Shown here in pieces: positions 1 to 5,682 of a stretch of DNA of 11,334 nt. Position 1 is the first letter of the stretch. The number at the start of each line of letters is the position of its first letter. The stretch is from an uncultured Eubacteriales bacterium (GTDB lineage Bacteria > Bacillota > Clostridia > Lachnospirales > Bianqueaceae): the NCBI GenBank assembly GCA_902782895.1, contig CACZPA010000240.1:1-11334 (forward strand), read 5' to 3'. A model generated the notes under the pieces. The model worked only from the letters and a program-made list of their open reading frames with translations, did not search any database and had not been told where the DNA came from. The position numbers were made by a program, and so were the translations under genes.

Positions 1-33
1 CAGAACCTTCTCGATATCCTTTTCCTGTCTCAT
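1..33 (-). CDS. Start of an unidentified gene, cut by the left edge
   Basis: Only the first 11 codons are visible (MRQEKDIEKVL), too few to identify a family. The start is supported by an AGGGAGG ribosome site at about 40-46 on the minus strand, six bases before the ATG. It lies about 40 bases downstream of the degV stop on the same strand with no hairpin between, so it is probably the next gene of the same operon. Confidence 0.6.
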   Translation of the reverse strand, partial: MRQEKDIEKVL

Positions 34-72
34 GATGAACCTCCCTGTTTGTCCGATCTTCCTATTCCAATA

Positions 73-972
73 TTACTTTACAACGATGAGCTCCGGATCC
101 TCCGGCCACGCGTTCAGAAAATACATAGAGATCGTACCCGGACCGGTATGGCAGGAAATCACGCTCCCGATCACGGATTCGATATACTTATGAACGCCGA
201 GCTGCTCTGTCAGCATTTCCTCCAGTTCCTTGACAAACTCATAGCAATCGCTGTGATTGATGCCGATGATCTGGTTGGAAATATCCGCGTTCAGCGACTT
301 CTGGCGGACCATCTCCACGATCCTCTGCATCGCGCGCTTATGTCCCCTCTCCTTATAACGCGGGATCAGCTTGCCGTCTTCCATATCCATGACGGGCTTG
401 ATATTGAGCGTATCGCCGACAAAAGCGGAGAATCCGCTGATCCGGCCGCCGCGGCGCAGATAGAGCAGCTTATCGACGCTGAAAACATGCTCCTGATGCT
501 TCGCGTAGAATTCGATGCCCTCAACGACCTTTTCCTTCGGCAGGTCCTTACGCACCAGCTCTGCCGCGCGCATAACGACCATCCCGAATCCAAAGGAAGC
601 GCAAAGCGTATCAATTACGGTAATATCCGCGTCCGGATAATCTTCCTTGACCAGCTCCGCCGCGACTCTTCCCGACTGAACCGTCCCTGACAGCCCGCTG
701 GAAAAACCGACATAGATAACCGCTTCTCCTCTTTTAACGCAGGCTTCAAAAACTTCCCGGAATTTCTCTGGAATGACCTGTGTGGTCTTATAGACCTTGC
801 CTGCCCGAACCGCATCGTTGACTTGCTTGGATGTAATCTCCACTTCATCGTCCAGCAGCCTGCCGTCATCTGTTACGACAGTCAGCGGAACGATAATAAC
901 CTCCGGGTATTGCTCCTTTACGCTCTGCGGCATATCTGTCGCCGAGTCCGTCACGATCCGAATTTTCGCCAT
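73..972 (-). CDS. DegV family fatty-acid-binding protein
   Basis: This 299-residue protein has the full length of the DegV family. Proteins of this family bind a fatty acid; several Firmicute members (FakB) present it to the kinase FakA for phospholipid synthesis. Visible marks are the N-terminal TDSATDMP at 8-15, the TTQ turn at 63-65, the SSGLSGT ligand loop at 91-97, the LYLRRGGRIS signature at about 170-179, and the LNIKPVMDMEDGKL segment near 189-202. The start has an AGAGGT ribosome site seven bases upstream. It sits 22 bases after the DUF951 gene on the same strand and is likely co-transcribed with it. Most Firmicutes carry several DegV paralogues, so the family is certain but the individual fatty-acid preference or role is not. 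No fakA-like kinase gene is in the window. Confidence 0.95.
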   Translation of the reverse strand: MAKIRIVTDSATDMPQSVKEQYPEVIIVPLTVVTDDGRLLDDEVEITSKQVNDAVRAGKVYKTTQVIPEKFREVFEACVKRGEAVIYVGFSSGLSGTVQSGRVAAELVKEDYPDADITVIDTLCASFGFGMVVMRAAELVRKDLPKEKVVEGIEFYAKHQEHVFSVDKLLYLRRGGRISGFSAFVGDTLNIKPVMDMEDGKLIPRYKERGHKRAMQRIVEMVRQKSLNADISNQIIGINHSDCYEFVKELEEMLTEQLGVHKYIESVIGSVISCHTGPGTISMYFLNAWPEDPELIVVK

Positions 973-994
973 ATTCTGTACCTCTTTGTCTATA

Positions 995-1198
995 TTAAGT
1001 ATTAGGGTTGATCTCCTGTCCGTCCCGCAGGATCCGGCGGACCCGCTTCTCTGCCTTTTCTCTGGGAAGGACTACTTCATGACCGCAGCCTTCACAGCGT
1101 AGTCGAAACTCAATCCCGACCCGCAGAACCTGCCATGTGTAAGACCCGCAGGGGTGCAGCTTCTTGAGCCGCAGTACGTCTTTTTCCCGTATATCCAT
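995..1198 (-). CDS. DUF951 family small zinc-knuckle-like protein
   Basis: The 67-residue product matches the DUF951 family by its core pattern: an N-terminal KDVLRLKKLHPCGS segment, then TWQVLRVG, a CEGC pair and a basic VLPREKAEKRVRRI tail. Cys17, Cys35 and Cys38, perhaps with a His, could bind a metal; this is inferred from the CxxC spacing and not proven. The family is widespread in Firmicutes and has no established biochemical function that I can name. The ATG is preceded by GGAAGGATAAGG, which overlaps the stop codon of the VanY-like gene. The two genes are therefore tightly linked and probably translationally coupled. The degV gene follows 22 bases later. Confidence 0.9.
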   Translation of the reverse strand: MDIREKDVLRLKKLHPCGSYTWQVLRVGIEFRLRCEGCGHEVVLPREKAEKRVRRILRDGQEINPNT

Positions 1199-1207
1199 CC
1201 ACTCGCC

Positions 1208-2104
1208 TTATCCTTCCGGCGTAACAACGATCGTATTGCCCCGGTTATCTCCACAGGCAAAAAGGATCGGTCCCATCTTCGGATCGATGCCTTCCGTGAT
1301 CCGGATTCTGTACATTGCTCCGTCCATCTCGACGACATAGGAACGGCTGGCGTCAAGATACTGCAGATATCCGGCGACATCCGTTTCCAGTGTCCGCATC
1401 GCGATCGCGTGAACCGCGGTCACATAGCGCATCGTGATTCCGGAATCCGTCCACTGCACGGCAAAACCATAGGCCTCCGCGTTCTTGCGGAGCCATTCTC
1501 CCGGCTTTGAGGCGGCCAGATCCGAACCGTCACTCATGACCGCTTCCAGAATCATCCCCGTCTGACGCGGATCCGCTCCCGGCTGACCATAATCATACAA
1601 CGCGAACCGGGCGGCTTTCTCTTCTGTATAGCTTTCCGCCAGATATTCCTGCTTCCGTGTCTCGATGTCCGCGCTCTGTTCGTCATAGGAACGATATCCG
1701 CTTACAAGGCTTAGTCCTGTCGCGTCCACGCCGTCAAACTGCATCCCGCGCAGCATGGAAAGCCACCCCTCCGCGGCTTCTCTGGCGGCGTATATGCCGT
1801 CCCCCGCTTCGGTCAGGTTCTCCGGAACATATCCGGGCGAAAGCAGATGCTCCTCATCCACCAGCCACAGGTATCCTCCCGCAGGGCTTTCCGCTACATT
1901 ATCATAGCCTGTCGTGATCAGCATCTCCGCAGACTCCTCTGCGGACGAATCCGTCATGACATCCACTGCCGTGCCGGCAACACCCGGCGCCTGGCATCCG
2001 CAAATCGTCAGCAACGCGGTTATCATCAGTACCGTCAGCAGGATTCGTGGCCAGCTGTACGGTCTGCTTATTGTTTTATCTGTAAAAAACCGTAAAGGTT
2101 TCAT
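1208..2104 (-). CDS. VanY-fold (peptidase M15B) lipoprotein lacking catalytic residues
   Basis: This is a 298-residue secreted protein related to VanY-type D-alanyl-D-alanine carboxypeptidases. A hydrophobic segment at about 20-36 ends in a possible lipobox (Ile34-Cys-Gly-Cys37), suggesting a membrane-anchored lipoprotein. The VanY scaffold is clear: LVDEEHLLSPGY at 81-92, SGYRSYDEQ at 135-143, PGADPRQTG at 175-183, WLRKNAEAYGF at 204-214 and MRYV at 225-228. However, the usual SEHQTGxxxD motif reads DPRQTGMILE, and EPWHxRYV reads SGITMRYV, so both zinc histidines, the zinc aspartate and the catalytic glutamate are replaced (Arg180, Glu187, Ser221, Thr224). A 50-residue tail follows the usual end of the domain. 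It is probably a non-catalytic envelope protein that binds peptide or glycan. The start at 2104 is preferred because GAAGGA lies upstream; an in-frame ATG at 2179 has no ribosome site. Confidence 0.85.
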   Translation of the reverse strand: MKPLRFFTDKTISRPYSWPRILLTVLMITALLTICGCQAPGVAGTAVDVMTDSSAEESAEMLITTGYDNVAESPAGGYLWLVDEEHLLSPGYVPENLTEAGDGIYAAREAAEGWLSMLRGMQFDGVDATGLSLVSGYRSYDEQSADIETRKQEYLAESYTEEKAARFALYDYGQPGADPRQTGMILEAVMSDGSDLAASKPGEWLRKNAEAYGFAVQWTDSGITMRYVTAVHAIAMRTLETDVAGYLQYLDASRSYVVEMDGAMYRIRITEGIDPKMGPILFACGDNRGNTIVVTPEG

Positions 2105-2197
2105 CTTGGTATATCCTTCTTCTTCAGGAAAAACTGATTCTCTCCGGGACAGTTCCGTCTGTCCGCCGCCCGGATCCATCTCAATATATACATAGAA

Positions 2198-2226
2198 ATT
2201 ATATCAGTATCTTCTTTTTTTGACAA
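2198..2226 (-). promoter_or_regulatory. Sigma-A promoter of the VanY-like/DUF951/degV operon
   Basis: On the minus strand the sequence has TTGTCA at 2221-2226 and TATAAT at 2198-2203, separated by exactly 17 bases. The -10 is preceded by TGA, giving an extended -10. Transcription would start near 2190, leaving an untranslated leader of about 87 bases before the ATG at 2104. Confidence 0.8.
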
Positions 2227-2294
2227 CAGTTATTCTCGGAAAAATGTCTGCAAAAAAAGCTATAAAAACTGTCCCTGATTCCGTCAGAACATAC

Positions 2295-2335
2295 AAAAAG
2301 GACCGGTGTCCGGGTAACCCGGGCGATCCGGTCCT
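2295..2335 (-). terminator. Rho-independent terminator after the aldolase gene
   Basis: An outer stem pairs AGGACCGG (2299-2306) with CCGGTCCT (2328-2335), and an inner CCGGG/CCCGG stem stacks inside it. On the minus strand the hairpin is followed by five T residues (2295-2299). It lies 27 bases beyond the aldolase stop and separates the acid-sugar genes from the next minus-strand promoter. Confidence 0.85.
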
Positions 2336-2361
2336 GCTTCTGTACTGCTTACGCCTGTTAC

Positions 2362-3213
2362 TCAGGCTTTGCCGATGCAGCCAAGCACTTCCATCCGTCC
2401 CAGTACATACTGTTTCACGTTTGCAAGTCCTGCCGCACCGTATTTCTTTGGATCGAAAACCTCCGGATTCTTTGCGATATAATCCTTTACGCCCTGTGTA
2501 TAGGCGATCCGCAGATCCGTCGCGTAATTCACCTTGCACATCCCTCTCCGTATGCAGTCCCGGACCTTATCGTCCGGTACGCCGGAGGTTCCATGCAGGA
2601 CAAACGGTATCGAAACAAGCCTCTTGACCGCGTCGATCCGCTCCACGTCCAGCACCGGCGGTACTTTGTATACACCGTGCGCTGTTCCGATCGCGATCGC
2701 AAGCGAATCCACACCGGTCCTCTCCACAAATTCGCGGGCCTGCCCGGGATCCGTATAAGGACTGTCATCCGCGTTCACGAGATCGTCTTCCTTGCCGCCG
2801 ACCTTGCCAAGCTCGGCCTCCACCGGGATCCCCGCGGAATGGCAGGCCTCCACAACACTGCGGGTCAGCCGCACGTTCTCTTCGAAAGGCTGCTTGGAGC
2901 CGTCGATCATGATGGAACTGTACCCGGCGCGGAAGCACCGCATCGCGGTGTCAAAACTGTCCCCGTGGTCAAGATGCATCACAACCGGAACACTTGCGTG
3001 CTCCGCGGCTGCCTTGACCATCGCGGCAAACAGCCAGGGCTTGGCGTATTTCAGCGTGCCCGGTGTTGTCTGCAGGATAACGGGAGCCTGCGCTTCCTCG
3101 GCTGCCGCGATGACAGCCTGTACGAATTCCATATTCTCGACATTGAACGCGCCTACGGCGTAATGTCTTGTCTGCGCGTCCAGAAGAAGCTCACGTGAAG
3201 TCACAAATGACAT
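2362..3213 (-). CDS. Class II ketose-bisphosphate aldolase (GatY/KbaY/Fba family)
   Basis: This 283-residue zinc aldolase has the length and spacing of tagatose-bisphosphate aldolases of the GatY/KbaY type. These cleave a ketose 1,6-bisphosphate to glycerone phosphate and glyceraldehyde 3-phosphate. The catalytic aspartate and first zinc ligand are Asp82-His83 in HLDHGDS. Other marks are IMIDGS at 101-106, the EAELGKVGG strand at 132-140, the zinc ligands His179 (GTAHG) and His207 (HGTSG), and the phosphate-binding VNYATDLR near 228-235. All needed residues are present, so it should be active. It starts 24 bases after the SDR stop with a GGGGGAGAG ribosome site and ends just before a terminator, as the last gene of the cluster. 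Substrate choice between tagatose, fructose or another phosphorylated ketose cannot be read from the sequence. No sugar kinase is adjacent to supply a bisphosphate. Confidence 0.9.
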   Translation of the reverse strand: MSFVTSRELLLDAQTRHYAVGAFNVENMEFVQAVIAAAEEAQAPVILQTTPGTLKYAKPWLFAAMVKAAAEHASVPVVMHLDHGDSFDTAMRCFRAGYSSIMIDGSKQPFEENVRLTRSVVEACHSAGIPVEAELGKVGGKEDDLVNADDSPYTDPGQAREFVERTGVDSLAIAIGTAHGVYKVPPVLDVERIDAVKRLVSIPFVLHGTSGVPDDKVRDCIRRGMCKVNYATDLRIAYTQGVKDYIAKNPEVFDPKKYGAAGLANVKQYVLGRMEVLGCIGKA

Positions 3214-3237
3214 TGATGGTTCTCTCCCCCGGATGGA

Positions 3238-4011
3238 TTACATGCAGGTGTATCCGCCGTCGACCGGAAGCGCGATACCGGTTACATACGTGGATTCCGG
3301 AGCCGCCAGGAACAGAGCCGCGCTGTCCAGCTCGCCCTCATGACCATAACGCTCCTCCGGGATGAACGCCTTCGCGTTAGCCTGGAAGAACTCGGTGTCC
3401 AGTGTAGCCTGGGTCAGAGGGGTGTAGAAATAACCCGGGCAGATGCTGTTAACGGTGATGCCGTACTTGCCCCACTCTGCAGCCAGAGCACGGGTCAGAT
3501 TGACAACGCCGCCCTTTGCCGCGTGATACGGAGCGGATCCGGCGATCTTGTTGCCGACCAGACCGTACATGGAAGCGATGTTGATGATGCGGCCGTATTT
3601 CGCCGGGATCATAGCGGTCTTGGCAACCGCGCGGGCCATACGGAAGGTTCCGAACAGGTCGATATTCATCTCGTTGTTGAACTGATCATCGGTGATGTCC
3701 TCAGCCGGAGCAACAGCGCCGGTGCCGGCATTGTTTACCAGAATATCGATACGGCCAAAACGCTCCATAACGGCCTTAACACAGTTGTCTACATCCTCGG
3801 TGCTGGTAATGTCGCAGCGGATTCCGATGGCTTCTACGCCATAATCCTTCTTCAGATTCTCAGCAACTTCGTCGATCAGGTTCTGACGACGGGCAACGGC
3901 TACGATATTCGCTCCCTGGTTAGCCAGAGCCTTAGCCATCTGAACGCCAAGTCCGGTAGAGCATCCTGTTACGATCGCAACCTGACCCTTTAAGTTGAAA
4001 TACTGTTTCAT
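3238..4011 (-). CDS. SDR oxidoreductase, gluconate 5-dehydrogenase/KduD-like
   Basis: The product is a classical short-chain dehydrogenase of 257 residues. The cofactor site is TGCSTGLG at 15-22, the stabilising motif is NNAG at 93-96, Asn117 is present, and the catalytic Ser147, Tyr162 and Lys166 (YHAAK) are intact. Arg41-Arg42 after the second strand could favour NADP(H), but this is only suggestive. The N-terminal FNLKGQVAIVTG, the CPGYFYTPLT loop after the active site and the C-terminal VDGGYT resemble gluconate 5-dehydrogenase (Gno/IdnO) and 2-deoxy-gluconate dehydrogenase (KduD). Both act on keto sugar acids. It lies between a sugar-acid dehydratase and an aldolase, which fits oxidation or reduction of a hexonate intermediate. 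AGGAG precedes the ATG by seven bases. It has its own promoter at 4052-4080. Confidence 0.9.
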   Translation of the reverse strand: MKQYFNLKGQVAIVTGCSTGLGVQMAKALANQGANIVAVARRQNLIDEVAENLKKDYGVEAIGIRCDITSTEDVDNCVKAVMERFGRIDILVNNAGTGAVAPAEDITDDQFNNEMNIDLFGTFRMARAVAKTAMIPAKYGRIINIASMYGLVGNKIAGSAPYHAAKGGVVNLTRALAAEWGKYGITVNSICPGYFYTPLTQATLDTEFFQANAKAFIPEERYGHEGELDSAALFLAAPESTYVTGIALPVDGGYTCM

Positions 4012-4051
4012 TATATAACTCCTGAATATATTAAGATTTTAGAGCATTTCC

Positions 4052-4080
4052 AGTATACACTTGCAAGTGAATTAAGTCAA
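4052..4080 (-). promoter_or_regulatory. Internal sigma-A promoter for the SDR and aldolase genes
   Basis: On the minus strand TTGACT (4075-4080) and TATACT (4052-4057) are 17 bases apart. The transcript would begin near 4045 and carry a leader of about 35 bases before the SDR start. The dehydratase upstream is followed by no convincing terminator, so the SDR can probably be transcribed from both promoters. Confidence 0.75.
4058..4069. promoter_or_regulatory. 12-base palindrome CACTTGCAAGTG between -35 and -10 (probable operator)
   Basis: This perfect inverted repeat occupies most of the 17-base spacer of the SDR promoter, beginning right beside the -10. A repressor bound here would block RNA polymerase. 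The cognate regulator is not in the window; assigning one would be a guess. Confidence 0.55.
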
Positions 4081-4106
4081 GCAGTTTGACAAAAATAAGT
4101 CAAGCA
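4073..4106. repeat. Pair of 11-base direct repeats over and behind the SDR -35
   Basis: TAAGTCAAGCA occurs at 4073-4083 and again at 4096-4106, 23 bases apart. Between them TTTGACAAAAA places a TTGAC at 4086-4090 that forms inverted repeats with the GTCAA of each copy. The first copy overlaps the -35 box of the SDR promoter. This may be a second protein-binding site or a duplicated -35 region. Confidence 0.45.
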
Positions 4107-4153
4107 TTTCCGGCCCGCTTCGCGTTCTGCATATGCGGATCCGGCCGCCCTTC

Positions 4154-5419
4154 TCATACGATTCTATTCTCGCGGATATAATCCCAGTTCAGGTCATATC
4201 CCAGGCCCGGCTTCTGCGGAACGGCAACATATCCGTCCTTGTCCATCGGATCCATCGGCGCATTCAGCCATGGCGGTGTGTTGTTGTATTCCAGGAACGG
4301 ATGCAGCATGCCGCGCTCATAATAACGGCCCGGTACCATCATCGCGCCCATCACATGCAGCGCGCCGGCTCCGCGTCCGTGAATCTCCAGCGGAATGCCG
4401 AAGGATTCGCAGGTATGAACGGTTTTCATGAGCGGTGTGATGCCGCCGACGTCTCCGCAGCCGCTGCGGGAAATGTCGCAGACACCATTGACGATCCACT
4501 CTGCTCTCGTCCAGTATTTTCCCTTCATGACTTCCGGCCCGATGATCGGAATCTCCAGCCGTTCATGCAGCCATTTATAGGACTCGATGTTATACTCCTC
4601 CATCGGCTCCTCATACCACAGATAGTTTAGATCCTGCAGCGCTTTGCCGAGCTTGAGCGCGTCATAACGGTCATAATAGTGGAAACAGTCCACCATCAGC
4701 TCGATATCCGGGCCGACAGCTTCCCGCACTGCCGCGCAGGCTTCGATATCCTTGTTGACATCCGGATGTCCGTAAACATGATCTCCGGACCAGTCGTCAT
4801 CCGCCCAGGTATGCAGCTTGACCGCACGATAGCCCTCATCGACACACTGTTTCGCGAATTTCGCGTATTCCTCCGGCGTGCTCAGTCCCCCGGCAAAAGT
4901 GTCCCCGACCATCGTGCTCGCGTACGCGCTGACCTTGGTCCTGTGTCCGCCCAGCAGCTTATAGACCGGCAGTCCGCAATAGCGTCCGAACAGATCCCAC
5001 AGCGCCTGGTCCACGTGATTCAGCACGCCGTCCGAAAGCCCAGCGTTATTGTTGCTGCGCTGCATCTTGTAGAGCATGTGGAAAATCTTCTCCCGCTCAA
5101 AAGGATCCTGCCCGACGAGAACCGGCTTAACCTTCTTCAGATATACATCGTCCGCCGCGTTCTGCGTGCTCTGAACCGCTTCGTTGCTGAGATTTTTCAA
5201 GGATGCCGAGATGTCTCCTCCCGGGATCTCGATGCCCTCTTTGACCGTATAGAACGCGTCCGAGCTCAAGCTGTAGCCTGTCACTCCCTCATCCGTCTCG
5301 ATCGCGTACAGCGTAACCGTTGCCGGTCTTGGCGGACAAGGGTGCTGATGTCCTATATGGTCCGGTTTGGTACAGACCGTACTTCTGAATCTTGTAATCG
5401 TCAGATCCGTGATCCTCAA
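4154..5419 (-). CDS. Enolase-superfamily (mandelate racemase-like) sugar-acid dehydratase, TTG start
   Basis: The 421-residue product has the two-domain form of mandelate racemase/muconate lactonizing enzymes. Most catabolic members dehydrate an aldonic or aldaric acid to a 2-keto-3-deoxy acid using Mg2+. Predicted metal ligands are Asp244 (MVDCFH), Glu270 (YEEP) and Glu295 (GPE). The base strand has Lys201-Leu-His203 where KxK is usual, and the second-half base is His347 (LEIHG). The Asp that normally pairs with this His (mandelate racemase Asp270) aligns without gaps to Gly320, an unusual active site. His247 follows Asp244 by three residues and may take part. The TTG at 5417-5419 is preferred: it gives the typical start MRITDLTITRF and lies nine bases after AAGGAGG (5429-5435). 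A TTG at 5426-5428 abuts that site and is too close. Substrate is unassigned. Confidence 0.88.
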   Translation of the reverse strand: MRITDLTITRFRSTVCTKPDHIGHQHPCPPRPATVTLYAIETDEGVTGYSLSSDAFYTVKEGIEIPGGDISASLKNLSNEAVQSTQNAADDVYLKKVKPVLVGQDPFEREKIFHMLYKMQRSNNNAGLSDGVLNHVDQALWDLFGRYCGLPVYKLLGGHRTKVSAYASTMVGDTFAGGLSTPEEYAKFAKQCVDEGYRAVKLHTWADDDWSGDHVYGHPDVNKDIEACAAVREAVGPDIELMVDCFHYYDRYDALKLGKALQDLNYLWYEEPMEEYNIESYKWLHERLEIPIIGPEVMKGKYWTRAEWIVNGVCDISRSGCGDVGGITPLMKTVHTCESFGIPLEIHGRGAGALHVMGAMMVPGRYYERGMLHPFLEYNNTPPWLNAPMDPMDKDGYVAVPQKPGLGYDLNWDYIRENRIV

Positions 5420-5428
5420 AGTGATCAA

Positions 5429-5435
5429 CCTCCTT
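5429..5435 (-). promoter_or_regulatory. Ribosome binding site AAGGAGG that decides the dehydratase start
   Basis: This strong site touches the first in-frame TTG (5426-5428) and is nine bases from the second (5417-5419). Normal spacing supports the second, as does the family-typical N-terminus it gives. An ATG at 5438 is in another frame. Confidence 0.7.
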
Positions 5436-5506
5436 CATCAAGTATTCTTTTGTGCAGATTCAACCAGCACGGCTTGCGGCCGCGCTGTCCGTTTTCTGAT
5501 GTTTTT

Positions 5507-5535
5507 AGTATAGCCTGTGTCCCCGGTTCTGTCAA
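5507..5535 (-). promoter_or_regulatory. Sigma-A promoter of the acid-sugar gene cluster
   Basis: On the minus strand a perfect TTGACA (5530-5535) and TATACT (5507-5512) are separated by 17 bases. Transcription would start near 5500, about 80 bases before the dehydratase start. It is divergent from the plus-strand promoter at 5613-5640. Confidence 0.85.
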
Positions 5536-5554
5536 GCTGTATGTCTGTGGCCCC
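5515..5554. repeat. Two near-identical 10-base repeats around the acid-sugar promoter -35
   Basis: CTGTGTCCCC (5515-5524) and CTGTGGCCCC (5545-5554) differ at one base and lie 30 bases apart, close to three helical turns. One lies in the promoter spacer and the other upstream of the -35. This arrangement suits a regulator binding one face of the DNA, but chance similarity is possible. Confidence 0.3.
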
Positions 5555-5612
5555 GTTTCAATCGCTTGGTTTTGTCCGCCGCCCTGTTTTCAGAATGTTT
5601 ACAAAATCATTC

Positions 5613-5640
5613 TTGCATTTTATCTCAAAATACGTATAAT
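5613..5640 (+). promoter_or_regulatory. Sigma-A promoter of the FliB-like/flavin reductase pair
   Basis: TTGCAT (5613-5618) and a perfect TATAAT (5635-5640) are 16 bases apart. The start of transcription near 5647 leaves a leader of about 36 bases, with AAGGAGG at 5666-5672 ten bases before the ATG at 5683. In-frame starts further upstream lie before this promoter and are excluded. Confidence 0.75.
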
Positions 5641-5682
5641 TATTGTGTTTTGGATCGTTTTAAGGAAGGAGGCCGATGCAGC

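Noticed and set aside
49..690. 213-codon plus-strand frame opposite degV
   Set aside because: It is antisense to conserved DegV motifs, with no ribosome site or domain.
4086..4091. Plus-strand TTGACA as a promoter -35
   Set aside because: No -10-like sequence lies 16-18 bases downstream and no plus-strand gene follows.
4115..4150. GC-rich inverted repeats after the dehydratase stop as a terminator
   Set aside because: Short stems around GCGGCCGGATCCGC can form, but no T-run follows on the minus strand.
5566..5682. Upstream extension of the FliB-like frame
   Set aside because: It would begin before the promoter at 5613-5640; AAGGAGG at 5666-5672 supports the ATG at 5683.
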